From NCBI RefSeq assembly GCF_030811595.1, contig NZ_JAUSRB010000002.1, forward strand, positions 5,084,001-5,148,000: a stretch of 64,000 nucleotides of DNA, in the 5' to 3' direction. The first letter of the stretch is position 1. Each line of letters begins with the position of its first letter. Below, piece by piece: positions 8,208 through 17,103 of the stretch. The notes under the pieces were generated by a model that was not told where the DNA came from, did no database searches, and saw only the letters and a program-made list of their open reading frames with translations. The translations under genes and the position numbers were made by a program. Origin of the DNA: Streptosporangium brasiliense (lineage in GTDB: Bacteria > Actinomycetota > Actinomycetes > Streptosporangiales > Streptosporangiaceae).

Positions 8208-8522
8208 TCAGGTGAGCCGCCAGACCGCCGGGAGGCCCTTGCCGCCGCCGTCGGCGGAGTAGTCGTGCGCGACCTCCAGCAGCTCGTCCATCCGGGCCTG
8301 CCAGGCGATGTTCACCGGCAGGCCGGCCAGCGACGCGAGCAGCGCCTCGTAGTCGTCACAGTCGATCACGTGGAAGAGCTCCAGGCCGCTGCGCCAGATC
8401 GTCCACTCGCGCGCGCCGCCCTTCTTGATCGCCTCCACCAGTTCGGGGGGCACCTCCCGGTGCGCCCGCTCGTACTCCGACTCCTTGCCCGGCCTGATCC
8501 GGGTGTGCAACGCGACGCGCAT
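8208..8522 (-). CDS. rhaM: L-rhamnose mutarotase family protein
   Basis: 104 residues, exactly the usual length of RhaM, which interconverts the alpha and beta anomers of L-rhamnose. Visible family blocks: MRVALHTRIRPGKESEYERAH at the start, then WTIWRSGLELFHVIDCDDY, and a C-terminal Trp-Arg-Leu. GGAGG precedes the ATG at 8522. No rhamnose isomerase, kinase or transporter is nearby, so it may serve a different 6-deoxy sugar or a remote pathway. The frame is open upstream to 8612, but without a ribosome site. Confidence 0.82.
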   Translation of the reverse strand: MRVALHTRIRPGKESEYERAHREVPPELVEAIKKGGAREWTIWRSGLELFHVIDCDDYEALLASLAGLPVNIAWQARMDELLEVAHDYSADGGGKGLPAVWRLT

Positions 8523-8639
8523 GCCGTGCCTCCAATGGTCGTAGCCCGTTATAGCAGTGATCCGATCTATTTCAGAAAATATCCGGATGTCGGGTCCGTC
8601 TCGCGCCGACAATCGGTGAAAGCTCCGATGAAAGGCGGG

Positions 8640-9929
8640 TCAGGGCAGTGCGGGGAGGCGGGAGCCGTACAGCCAGCCGGACAGCAGCCCCTCCAGCGGG
8701 CCGGCCGTGCGGCGCGCGACCAGGTCGGTGAACTGGCCGGTGGTGACGGAACCGTGGCGGTGGCCGGCCGTCCACTCGCGCAGCAGCGCGAAGAACGGCG
8801 CGTCGCCCATGGCGCGCCGGAGCGCGTGCAGGGTGAGCGCGCCACGCTTGTAGACGCGGTCGTCGAACAGGCGCGGGGCACCCGGGTCGGCGAGGACGAA
8901 GTCCTGGGGGAGGGCGGCGAGCCTGCGGTGCCAGCGGACCGCCAGGTCATCGGCGGTCGCGCCGCCGGAGACCTCCGACCAGATCCACTCCGCGTAGGCG
9001 GCGAACCCCTCGTGCAGCCAGATGTCGCACCAGCCGGCCGCGGTCAGGCTGTTGCCGAACCACTGGTGCGCCAGCTCGTGGGCGACCAGCCGCTCCTGTC
9101 CGCGCCGGCCGTCCACGTGGTTCACCCCGAAGATCGACATGCCCTGCGCCTCGACCGGGATCTCCAGCTCGTCGTCGACCACCACCGCGGTGTAGGAGCC
9201 GAACGGGTAGGGGCCGAACCGCTCGCTGAAGACCTCCATCATCCGGTCCTGGCGCTCGAAGTCGTGCCGGACCCGGGAGGCGAGCCTGGCGGGGAAGGCC
9301 ACCCGCGTCCCCGGTCCGAGGTCGGCCTGCCGGTAGCGTCCGATCTGGACGCTCGCCAGGTAGGAGGCCATCGGCTCGGCCTGCTCGTACACCCACGTGG
9401 TCGTCGACGCCGCCTGCCGCCTGGAGACCAGCTCCCCGTTGGCGATCACCGTGTACGGCGAGGCGGTGGTCACCGAGATCCGGTAGCCGGCCTTGTCGTC
9501 CGGCCGGTCGTTGCACGGGAACCACGACGGGGCCCCGATCGGCTGGCTGGCCACGATCACGCCGTCGGTGAGCTGCTCCCAGCCCAGCCCGCCCCAGTGG
9601 CTGGACACCGGCCGGGGGCTGCCGGAGTAGCGGACCTCGACGGTGAACGGCCCGGCCGCCAGCCGCCCCGGCGCCAGATGGAGCCTGCCCCCGCGATGGG
9701 TGAAACGGACCGCCTCGCCGTTGACCAGCACCCCGCCCACGCGGAAGGCGCCGAGGTCGAGGGCGAGGCCGTCGAGCGGCCCGGGCGCCACCGCCGACAG
9801 CCGGGCGATCCCGTCGAGCCGGTTGGCGGGGACCCGGTAGTCGAGGGACAGGTCGTAGTGCTCCACCCGGTAGCCGTCGTCGCCGTGCGCGGGGAAGTAC
9901 GGCCGGCGGGGGGTCGTGCTCACAAACAC
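8640..9929 (-). CDS. M1 family zinc aminopeptidase, partner of Pls-type synthetase
   Basis: 429 residues. Gluzincin motif HELAHQWFGN followed by LHEGFAAYAEW supplies the two His and the downstream Glu that bind zinc, plus the catalytic Glu; an N-terminal beta domain (VEHYDLSLDYRV) precedes it. Much shorter than PepN (~850) because the C-terminal ARM-like region is missing, as in many secreted or peripheral actinobacterial M1 enzymes. I chose the GTG at 9929 with GAGGA 7 bases upstream. It begins 38 bases after the Pls-type synthetase stop; in epsilon-poly-lysine producers a Zn aminopeptidase of this kind (Pld) degrades the product, so self-protection or chain trimming is the likely role. Confidence 0.9.
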   Translation of the reverse strand: MFVSTTPRRPYFPAHGDDGYRVEHYDLSLDYRVPANRLDGIARLSAVAPGPLDGLALDLGAFRVGGVLVNGEAVRFTHRGGRLHLAPGRLAAGPFTVEVRYSGSPRPVSSHWGGLGWEQLTDGVIVASQPIGAPSWFPCNDRPDDKAGYRISVTTASPYTVIANGELVSRRQAASTTTWVYEQAEPMASYLASVQIGRYRQADLGPGTRVAFPARLASRVRHDFERQDRMMEVFSERFGPYPFGSYTAVVVDDELEIPVEAQGMSIFGVNHVDGRRGQERLVAHELAHQWFGNSLTAAGWCDIWLHEGFAAYAEWIWSEVSGGATADDLAVRWHRRLAALPQDFVLADPGAPRLFDDRVYKRGALTLHALRRAMGDAPFFALLREWTAGHRHGSVTTGQFTDLVARRTAGPLEGLLSGWLYGSRLPALP

Positions 9930-9967
9930 GCTCGTTTCCTCTGCTACGTCTCGTGGGGCCGGGCCCG

Positions 9968-12900
9968 CTACCTCTCGCCGGTCCACGCCGCGATCGGATT
10001 GCCGAACCAGCGCGTGCCGGGTGGCACCGACTCGCCCCGCATGACCAGGGACGCCGGTCCGACCGTGGTGTTCTCCCCGACCGTCGCCGCGGGCAGGACG
10101 ACCCCGTGCGGGCCGAGCGTCGACCCGTCCCGCAGGACGACAGTATCGATGCTCATGACCCGATCATGGAACAGGTGCGTCTGCAGCACGCAGCCCCGGT
10201 TCACCGACACCCCGGTGCCCAGGGTGACCAGGTCGACCTCCGGCAGCCAGTAGGTCTCGCACCACACCCCCCGGCCGATCCGCGCGCCGAGCGAGCGCAG
10301 CCACAGGTTCAGCGGCGCCGTGCCCAGCCACGGCTGGGCGAACCAGGGGGCGGCCAGCACCTCCACGAAGTTGTCCGCCAGCTCGTTGCGCCACACGAAC
10401 GAGCTCCACAGCGGCCGGTCGCCGGCCGAGATCCGGCCGAGCAGGGCCCACTTGGCCACGGTGGTGACCGCCGCGGCCAGCACCCCCGCCCCGGCCAGCA
10501 CCACGCCGCTCAGCAGCACCGCGGCGGCCAGGCCGTACGATCCGGCCAGCCACTCCAGCGCGGCCGCCACCAGCACGGCGAGCGCGACCGCGCACATCGC
10601 GGGGACGACCCGGCACACCTCGACGGCGGCGCGGGCCGCCTTCAGCCGCGGCGGCGGGTCGTAGGTGCGGCTGCGGTCGCCCTCCTCGGCCGTGCGGCGC
10701 AGCTCCACCGGCGGCATGCCCAGGTAGGACGAGCCCGCCCGAGCCTTCTTCGGCGCGGCCGACAGCACCGCGACCAGGCCGTCCTTGGGCACCTTGCGGC
10801 CCGGCGCGGTCATCCCGGAGTTGCCGAGGAAGGCGCGCTTGCCGATCCGCACGTGGTCCACCCGGAACCGCCCGCCGTCCAGCTCGTACGGCGCGACCAT
10901 CGTGTCGTCGGCGAGGAACGCGCCGTCCCCGACGGAGGTCATCGACGGCAGCGCCAGCACCGTCGACAGCTCCACGTCCCGGCCGACCCGCATGCCCAGG
11001 GCGCGCAGCCACACGGGGGTGACCATGCTCGCGTACAGCGGGAACAGCCAGACCCGGGCCATCGACATCAGGTGCCCGGTGGCCCACGCCTGCCAGGCCC
11101 CGCGGCTGTGCACCGGGTGGTGGCCGGCGCGCAGGCCGACCGCCAGCAGCCGCACCAGCGCCAGGATCACCAGGGCCAGGGCGGCCATCGAGGTCACGGT
11201 GGCGAGCGGCACGCCGTACAGGAGGCCGGGCAGGGAGGTCGTGTCCCCGCGCAGGAGCACGGCGAGGCCGGGGACGGCGGCGATCGCCGGGACGAGGCTG
11301 AGCGCCAGCGCGGACAGCCCGTAGACGGCCGCCCAGCGCCGTGAGCGCGGTGGCCGGTCGGCGGCCGGCGGGCGCGCCTTGCCCGTCCTGACGGCGGGCA
11401 CACCCGCCCAGCGCTCCCCGGACGGCACCGCGCCGGCCACCGCTGCCCCCGGCGCGACCTGCGCGTTCTTCCCTATCCACGCGCCCGGGAACAGGGTGGC
11501 GCGGGCGCCGACCGTGGCGGAGGCGCCGATCTTGATCTCGCCGACATGCACCCGGTCACCGTCGATCCAGTAGCCGCTCAGGTCGACCTCGGGCTCGACG
11601 GCGGCGTTCCTGCCGAGCTTGAGCATCCCGGTGATCGGCGGCGCCGAGTGCAGATCGGCGTCGGCGCCGACCTGGGCGCCGAGCGCCCGGGCGTAGTGCG
11701 TGAGCCACGGGGCGCTGGACAGCTCGGCCACGCCGAGCCGTTCGGCGAGCCGCTCGGCGGTCCACAGCCTCAGGTGCGTCGCGCCGCCCCGGGGGTAGGT
11801 GCCCGGCTCCAGCCCCCGCAGCAGCAGCCGTGCCGCGCCCGCGCTCAGCGCGATCCGCCCGGCGGGGGAGACGAACACCACGGCGCCCAGCAGCACCCAC
11901 CACCACGAGACGGCGGGCGCCCCCGGCAGGCCGATCACGTTGTTGAGAGCGGCCAGGCCCACCAGCCAGCGCAGCGCGCCGGCGGTGAGCAGCGGCACGG
12001 TGAGGACCGCCTGCGCGATCGCCGCGCGGCGCGGCATCGGCGTGACGACCCTGCCGGTGGTCACGATCTCCGGCGTGTCCAGCGCGGCCAGGTGGCCGGC
12101 GAGCCCGCGCAGCGTCGGGTGCTCGTAGACGTCGCCGACGGTGACCGCCGGATACCGGGCCCGCAGCGCCGACACCAGCCGGGCCGCGGCGAGGCTGGTG
12201 CCGCCCTCGGCGAAGAAGTCGCCCTCGGTGTCGCCGAGGACGTCCTGCCAGCATCCGGCCACCCACGGGTCGACGCCGGGGCGCCCGGCCCCGTCGCGGC
12301 CGGGCAGCGGCCACGGCAGGGCGTCCCTGTCGATCTTCCCGGACGTGCGGGTGGGCAGCCCGTCCACCAGGGCGATCCGCGGGACCAACGCGGCGGGCAG
12401 CGCGTACCGCAGCCGGTCCTTGGCCTCCTCCGGGTCGAACCCCTCGCCGGGCACGACGTACCCGACGAGGAGCTGGTGCCCCCCGCCGGTCGTGCGCACC
12501 GCGGCCGCCGCCCCGGCGACCCCGGGCAGGGCCTGCAGGGCCGCGTCCACCTCGCCCAGCTCGATCCGGCGCCCGCCGAGCTTGATCTGCTCGTCGGCCC
12601 GCCCGACGAAGATCAGCCCCTCGGGCTCGGCCCGCACGAGGTCGCCGCTGCGGTAGGCCCGCTCCCAGCCCAGCGAGCCGAGCGGGGCGTACTTCTCGGC
12701 GTCCTTGACCGGGTCGAGGTAGCGGGCCAGACCGACCCCGCCGATGACCAGCTCGCCGGTCTCGCCCATCGCGACCGGCTCGCCGCCCGCGTCCACCACG
12801 GCCAGGTCCCAGCCGGCCAGCGGCAGCCCGATCCGCACCGGCCCGTCCCCGGTCAGCGGCGCCGCGCACGCGACCACCGTCGCCTCGGTCGGGCCGTAGG

Positions 12901-13792
12901 TGTTCCACACCTCCCGCCCCGGTACGGCCAGCCGCTCGGCCAGCTCGGGCGGGCACGCCTCGCCGCCGAAGATCAGCAGCCGCACGTCGTCGAGCGTCTC
13001 GACCGGCCAGAGCGCCGCCAGCGTCGGCACCGTCGACACGACCGTGATGCCCATCTCGACCAGCCACGGCCCCAGGTCCATGCCGGTGCGCACCAGCGCC
13101 CGGGGCGCGGCGACCAGGCAGGCGCCGTGCCGCCAGGCCAGCCACATCTCCTCGCAGGAGGCGTCGAAGGCCACCGAGAGCCCGGCCAGCACCCGGTCGC
13201 CGGGGCCGATCGGCTCCTGGGCCAGGAACAGCCCCGCCTCGGCGTCCACGAACGCCGCCGCGCTGCGGTGGGTCACCGCGACCCCCTTCGGCCTGCCGGT
13301 GGAGCCGGAGGTGAAGATGATCCACGCGTCGTCGTCCGGTACCGGCCGGCCGGCGGCTCCCGGCGTCCCGCCCTGGCCGCCGGGAACGATGATCTTCTCC
13401 CCGTCGACGATGACGGCGCGCACCCCGGCCTCGGTGAAGACCAGCTCGGCCCGCTCGTCGGGGTCGTCGGCGTCCACAGGGACGTAGGCCGCGCCGGCGG
13501 TCAGCACGGCCAGGATCGCGACGTACAGGCCGGTGGTGCCCGAGGGCACCCGCACCCCGACGCGGTCGCCGCGCCCGACCCCGGCCTGCCTCAGCTCGGC
13601 GGCCAACCGGTCGGCCTCGGCCCGCAGCTCGGTGTAGTCGAGGCGGGTCCGCCCGTCGTCGAGGGCGGGGGCGTGCGGATATCGCCGGGCCGTCCGGTCG
13701 AGCACGTCCAGCAGGGTGCGGACCCGCGGCGCGGAGCCCCCTGGCAGGAGCGCCCGCGATGTCAGAGCGGTAGCCGCTGGTGACGGGCTCAC
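9968..13792 (-). CDS. Pls/PosA-type single-module NRPS (epsilon-poly-amino-acid synthetase-like)
   Basis: 1274 residues with the full layout of epsilon-poly-L-lysine synthetase. Adenylation domain 25-500 (TSGSTGRPKG 161-170, FDASCEE 209-215, NTYGPTE 297-303, YRSGDL 380-385, Lys486). Carrier domain with phosphopantetheine Ser533 in GGTSL. Then three repeats of two membrane helices plus a left-handed beta-helix acyltransferase-like domain (helices about 591-660, 820-885, 1060-1115; tandem domains about 694-800, 914-1005, 1160-1270). There is no condensation or thioesterase domain. Manual alignment to GrsA gives pocket residues D210 A211 E214 S253 I274 G276 T298 V306 V307 K486; the acidic Glu fits a basic amino acid. 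The product is probably a cationic homopolymer at the membrane, but it is unproven. Confidence 0.92.
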   Translation of the reverse strand: MSPSPAATALTSRALLPGGSAPRVRTLLDVLDRTARRYPHAPALDDGRTRLDYTELRAEADRLAAELRQAGVGRGDRVGVRVPSGTTGLYVAILAVLTAGAAYVPVDADDPDERAELVFTEAGVRAVIVDGEKIIVPGGQGGTPGAAGRPVPDDDAWIIFTSGSTGRPKGVAVTHRSAAAFVDAEAGLFLAQEPIGPGDRVLAGLSVAFDASCEEMWLAWRHGACLVAAPRALVRTGMDLGPWLVEMGITVVSTVPTLAALWPVETLDDVRLLIFGGEACPPELAERLAVPGREVWNTYGPTEATVVACAAPLTGDGPVRIGLPLAGWDLAVVDAGGEPVAMGETGELVIGGVGLARYLDPVKDAEKYAPLGSLGWERAYRSGDLVRAEPEGLIFVGRADEQIKLGGRRIELGEVDAALQALPGVAGAAAAVRTTGGGHQLLVGYVVPGEGFDPEEAKDRLRYALPAALVPRIALVDGLPTRTSGKIDRDALPWPLPGRDGAGRPGVDPWVAGCWQDVLGDTEGDFFAEGGTSLAAARLVSALRARYPAVTVGDVYEHPTLRGLAGHLAALDTPEIVTTGRVVTPMPRRAAIAQAVLTVPLLTAGALRWLVGLAALNNVIGLPGAPAVSWWWVLLGAVVFVSPAGRIALSAGAARLLLRGLEPGTYPRGGATHLRLWTAERLAERLGVAELSSAPWLTHYARALGAQVGADADLHSAPPITGMLKLGRNAAVEPEVDLSGYWIDGDRVHVGEIKIGASATVGARATLFPGAWIGKNAQVAPGAAVAGAVPSGERWAGVPAVRTGKARPPAADRPPRSRRWAAVYGLSALALSLVPAIAAVPGLAVLLRGDTTSLPGLLYGVPLATVTSMAALALVILALVRLLAVGLRAGHHPVHSRGAWQAWATGHLMSMARVWLFPLYASMVTPVWLRALGMRVGRDVELSTVLALPSMTSVGDGAFLADDTMVAPYELDGGRFRVDHVRIGKRAFLGNSGMTAPGRKVPKDGLVAVLSAAPKKARAGSSYLGMPPVELRRTAEEGDRSRTYDPPPRLKAARAAVEVCRVVPAMCAVALAVLVAAALEWLAGSYGLAAAVLLSGVVLAGAGVLAAAVTTVAKWALLGRISAGDRPLWSSFVWRNELADNFVEVLAAPWFAQPWLGTAPLNLWLRSLGARIGRGVWCETYWLPEVDLVTLGTGVSVNRGCVLQTHLFHDRVMSIDTVVLRDGSTLGPHGVVLPAATVGENTTVGPASLVMRGESVPPGTRWFGNPIAAWTGER

Positions 13793-13940
13793 TTTTCCCC
13801 CCGGGTATCAGGTTTCCCCCACGTATCAGGTCACCCTGAAACCGGAACAGCTTACGTGGCGGAAATGAACACCCTTTGTGAAGAATCTCTGCACGTTTAG
13901 TGAATCTTGCACGTATGTCCTGGTCAGTCGGCCAGGGTCC

Positions 13941-13975
13941 GGTCGCTGGTCGCTGGTCGCTGGTCGCCGGTCGGC
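13941..13975. repeat. 7-bp tandem repeat (GGTCGCT)
   Basis: Three exact copies of GGTCGCT followed by GGTCGCC and GGTCGGC, in the 208-bp non-coding gap between the synthetase start and the DUF2332 stop. The gap also holds a direct GTATCAGGT pair near 13805-13830. No gene is visible here. Confidence 0.7.
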
Positions 13976-14000
13976 AGCAGCCGGTCGGCGGCAGTCGGCG

Positions 14001-15077
14001 TCAGGAGGTGAGGGTGCGGGCCGGGAGGCCGTGCGGGGGCGCCTCCGCCAGGACCGTCTCGGCCCCGGTGCCGAGCCGTACGGCCAGCCGGAAGCGGTGC
14101 CGCCCGCCGACCCTGCGCGGTTCGAAGGAGACATGGGCGAAGGCCGCCTCCGCCGTGCCGGCCGCCGCGAGCCGGTCCAGCTCGCCCTCGACCCGCGCCC
14201 ATTCGGCGGCCGGGACGTACTGGCGCATGATCGAGTGCCAGACGACGGTGAGCGTGCCGGGCTCCAGCCGGACACCCGAGAGGAAGTCGGCGGCGCCGAC
14301 GGCGTCGACCTCGGCCGGCACCCGGGCGGCCAGCCGCAGGGCGCCGTCCAGCCGCGCGGCGCGGGCGGTCTGGTCCGGCCAGACATAGGCGCGCAGGGCC
14401 AGCTTCCCGCCGGGCGACAGCGGATCGACGGGCGTCAGATCACAGCCGCGCCGCTCGACCACGGTCAGGGCCGGACGCCCGGCGGCGGCCTCGGCCAGCC
14501 ACGCGGGCGGGGCGCCCAGCCAGGCGTCCTGCAGCGAGACCGGCGAGTCGGCCGGGCCCCAGGCGAACCCCTCGCACGCGTAGCGGAAGTGGTCGGCGCG
14601 CAGGTTGAGCCCGGCGCTGGCGCCCAGCTCGAACAGCCTGACCGGCAGCGGGCCGGCGTGCGTGGCCTTCAGCAGGCCGGCGATCAGGAGATTGGCCCGG
14701 CCGACCTCGTTGGTCTGCGGCGGCCGGGTCAGCCAGTCGCGGACCCACTCCATCGCGGAGGCGACGGCGGCCCGGAAGGCGTGCCAGCAGGCATCCGGCC
14801 GCTCCGGGTCGAAGACGCCGCCCGTGCTGGGATAGCAGGCGGCCAGCTCGGGGGCGCGGCCGGTGAGGGCCAGCGCGTGCACCCCGCCGAGCAGTCGCAG
14901 CGCGACGGCGTCGGGCCCGGGGGCGTCCTCGTACCCGGCGAGCGCCTCCATACAGGGACCTCCCGCGCGGACGTCCTCCGCGACCCGTTCCAGCAGGAAC
15001 GCGTAGAGCGGGGAGCCGAGGTCCGCGCAGCCCCGTGCCTGATGCTCGACCATGACGGCGGCGCGCTCGCGGGACAT
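14001..15077 (-). CDS. DUF2332 domain protein
   Basis: 358 residues, the usual length of DUF2332, an uncharacterised family common in Actinomycetota. Characteristic blocks: ACADLGSPLY near the start (as HQARGCADLGSPLYAFLLE), RPPQTNEVGR in the middle, LFELGASAGLNLRADH resembling a Rossmann methyltransferase motif I, and VVWHSIMRQYV near the C-terminus. The LFELGASAGLN block suggests a SAM-dependent methyltransferase fold, but activity is not demonstrated. ATG at 15077. It stands alone; the flanking gaps are non-coding. Confidence 0.85.
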   Translation of the reverse strand: MSRERAAVMVEHQARGCADLGSPLYAFLLERVAEDVRAGGPCMEALAGYEDAPGPDAVALRLLGGVHALALTGRAPELAACYPSTGGVFDPERPDACWHAFRAAVASAMEWVRDWLTRPPQTNEVGRANLLIAGLLKATHAGPLPVRLFELGASAGLNLRADHFRYACEGFAWGPADSPVSLQDAWLGAPPAWLAEAAAGRPALTVVERRGCDLTPVDPLSPGGKLALRAYVWPDQTARAARLDGALRLAARVPAEVDAVGAADFLSGVRLEPGTLTVVWHSIMRQYVPAAEWARVEGELDRLAAAGTAEAAFAHVSFEPRRVGGRHRFRLAVRLGTGAETVLAEAPPHGLPARTLTS

Positions 15078-15329
15078 CGGGTCCTCCTCGTCCGGATACC
15101 GGCGGTCCGCTGGACCTGGGTACCGACGATCCTTCCCCCGCGGCGGCGCGCGCGGCAGGGGCGGGCCGGGTGAGCCTCGTCACGCGCCCTCCGGCGTCCG
15201 CGCGGCAGGCCACGGCGGCAGGACCGCGCCGATCCATTGAGGGTCCGGATCGCCGGCGCGGTCTCCACGGGCGCTCGGCCACGCCGGAGAGCTCCGCCCG
15301 CCGGAGCCGTGGACGACCGCTCCTGGCGC

Positions 15330-15764
15330 TCAGGGCCATGCCGTCAACCGGAACCAGACGGACTTGCCGTGGGGGTTGAGGGTCCAGCCCCAGTCGTGGG
15401 AGAGGTCCTTGACGATGGCGAGTCCTCTGCCGGACGTCTCCATGTGGGTCGCCCGCCGCATCCGGGGGATCGCCGTGCAGGAATCGTAGACCTCCACCGT
15501 CATCAGCTCCTTCTCCCTGCCGACCGTGACGCGGATGGCGCTCGTGGCGGGAACGTCCGCCGCGCCGTACACGATCGCATTGGTGACGAGTTCCGAGACC
15601 AGGAGCGCGGCGATTTCCGGGACGTCTTCGGCCGCGTTCCAGTCGGCGGCCACGTCGCGCACGAATCGGCGGACGGACGCCACGCTTTCCACCGCCCGCC
15701 GTATCCACTTCTCGCCCAGCACGGAAAGGGCGGGATCCGGCGTGCGGCGATATTCGGCCGGCAT
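15330..15764 (-). CDS. RsbW-like ATP-binding (HATPase_c) regulator
   Basis: 144 residues with a single GHKL ATPase fold of the anti-sigma-factor kinase type: N-box LLVSELVTNAIVYG and the glycine lid GRGLAIVKDLSHDWGW. It lacks a histidine-kinase dimerisation domain. Such proteins are paired with XRE/DUF397 genes in Streptomyces whiJ-type clusters, as here, where the XRE gene is divergent. I chose ATG 15764 with GAGGGG 5 bases upstream; upstream in-frame starts (15818, 16025) lack a ribosome site or enter the XRE gene. Confidence 0.82.
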   Translation of the reverse strand: MPAEYRRTPDPALSVLGEKWIRRAVESVASVRRFVRDVAADWNAAEDVPEIAALLVSELVTNAIVYGAADVPATSAIRVTVGREKELMTVEVYDSCTAIPRMRRATHMETSGRGLAIVKDLSHDWGWTLNPHGKSVWFRLTAWP

Positions 15765-15923
15765 CGCGTCCCCTCGGAGAGGGTCTTCCACGCCATCTCG
15801 CTTTTCTGCGGATTTCATACGCTCAGAGTGTCGAGGCGTGACTACGCTTGGTGGCGGAACGGTTACCAGGGCTTGGCGCTGGAATTCACGCCGCCGTCGT
15901 TGAATTCTGGCAAGGAGGGAATT

Positions 15924-16703
15924 TTGCCCAACCTCTACACGCCTCAGGCGATATGGGGCAGGGAGCTGCGCCACTACCGGAAGGCGGCGGGCCTCACCCA
16001 GGGGCAGCTCGCCCAGAGGATCCACTTCAGTGAGTCACTCATCAGCGGGGTGGAGACCGGCCAGCTTCCGGCCAGCCCGGAGTTCGCGGAGACCTGTGAC
16101 GAGACCCTCGATACGGGCGGCGCCCTGCGCCGGCTCCTCGACTGGAGGCGGGCGCAGGTCTTCCCTTCCTGGTTCGGCAAATGGCGGGACAGGGAGCAGG
16201 TGGCGACCGCTCTTCGGACGTATCAGCCCCTGGTGATTCCCGGTCTGCTCCAGACGGAGGAATACGCCCGCGTGCTGCTGCGCGGCAACGAAGCGGCCGT
16301 GGAGGGGCGTCTGGACCGTCAGACGATCCTTACTCGTGAGGATCCTCGCCCGCCGGCCTTCCGGTGTGTGATCGACGAGGCGGTTCTCTACCGTCCGATC
16401 GGCGGCCCGAAAGTGATGCGGAAGCAGCTGGAACACCTCGTTTCGGTGATTCACCCCAGGCTGAGCGTTCAGGTGGTCCCGCACGGAATGCATTCGGGCT
16501 TGATGGGCGGGTTCGCGATCGCCACGCTGGACGGAGGGAGCGACGTACTGTATGCGGAGACGGCCGTACGAGGTATCACCACAAGTGACCAAGAAGACGT
16601 CGCCGTGGCCGTGGAGCGTTTCGAGGCCATTCGGAGCGAAGCGTTGCCGATAAGTATGTCCATCGATCTCATCCAGAAGGCGGTAGCGGAAAAATGGACC
16701 TGA
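15924..16703 (+). CDS. XRE/DUF5753 regulator (WhiJ-like)
   Basis: 259 residues starting at TTG 15924 behind AAGGAGG (5-base spacing). N-terminal XRE helix-turn-helix (ELRHYRKAAGLTQGQLAQRI, then SESLISGVETG) followed by the DUF5753 domain from about residue 85 (RTYQPLVIPGLLQTEEYARVLL is its signature, ending in SIDLIQKA). Such regulators (WhiJ and paralogues in Streptomyces) are paired with a small DUF397 protein that modulates DNA binding and act in development and antibiotic control. The downstream DUF397 gene overlaps it by 10 bases. Confidence 0.92.
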   Translation: MPNLYTPQAIWGRELRHYRKAAGLTQGQLAQRIHFSESLISGVETGQLPASPEFAETCDETLDTGGALRRLLDWRRAQVFPSWFGKWRDREQVATALRTYQPLVIPGLLQTEEYARVLLRGNEAAVEGRLDRQTILTREDPRPPAFRCVIDEAVLYRPIGGPKVMRKQLEHLVSVIHPRLSVQVVPHGMHSGLMGGFAIATLDGGSDVLYAETAVRGITTSDQEDVAVAVERFEAIRSEALPISMSIDLIQKAVAEKWT

Positions 16704-16933
16704 GTAACGCCGAGTGGCTCAAGTCGAGTTTCTCCGGAGATAACGGCGGTGACTGCGTTGAGGTCGCGGAGCTCAAAGACGTCACCAACAGCCCCGGTCA
16801 CAAAGCCGGGCACACCGATCTGATCGCCGTACGCGATTCGAAGGACCCCGACGGTCCCAAACTGTTCTTCACCCCCGCCGAGTGGGACGCCTTCGTCAAG
16901 GGTGTGAAGGCCGACGAGTTCGACCGCGGCTGA
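16694..16933 (+). CDS. DUF397 domain protein
   Basis: 79 residues with the DUF397 pattern: NAEWLKSSFSGDNGGDCVEVAEL, then IAVRDSKDPDGPKLFFTPAEWDAFVKGVK. Members act as partners of the adjacent XRE/DUF5753 DNA-binding protein, and some relieve its repression. The start overlaps the end of the XRE gene by 10 bases, so translation is coupled. A strong hairpin follows 9 bases after the stop. Confidence 0.9.
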   Translation: MDLSNAEWLKSSFSGDNGGDCVEVAELKDVTNSPGHKAGHTDLIAVRDSKDPDGPKLFFTPAEWDAFVKGVKADEFDRG

Positions 16934-16942
16934 AGCGACGCG

Positions 16943-16977
16943 GCCGGCCGCCATGGTGACGATCCATGGCGGCCGGC
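16943..16977 (+). terminator. Hairpin terminator after DUF397
   Basis: GCCGGCCGCCATGG and its complement form a perfect 14-bp stem with a 7-base loop, starting 9 bases after the DUF397 stop and followed by GGCTGCTTTCCC. There is no long U-tract, as is common in actinobacterial terminators. Confidence 0.7.
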
Positions 16978-17103
16978 TGCTTTCCCGGGCCCGGATTCAA
17001 AAGGCGGCTTGAAGTCACGGCGATGACGTTGAAGGCCATTGGGACGACAGGGGAGCACGGTCGCCGCGAGGATTGAACTCCCTTCCCGTCCCCCGGAGGC
17101 CAG

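Noticed and set aside
8265-10253. 662-residue plus ORF opposite the M1 peptidase
   Set aside because: Shadow of the M1 and mutarotase genes with biased composition.
11546-13783. 745-residue ORF on the plus strand opposite the synthetase
   Set aside because: It is the antisense of a strongly supported NRPS gene; composition is His/Gln/Pro/Arg/Gly-rich without domains, typical of GC-rich shadow frames.
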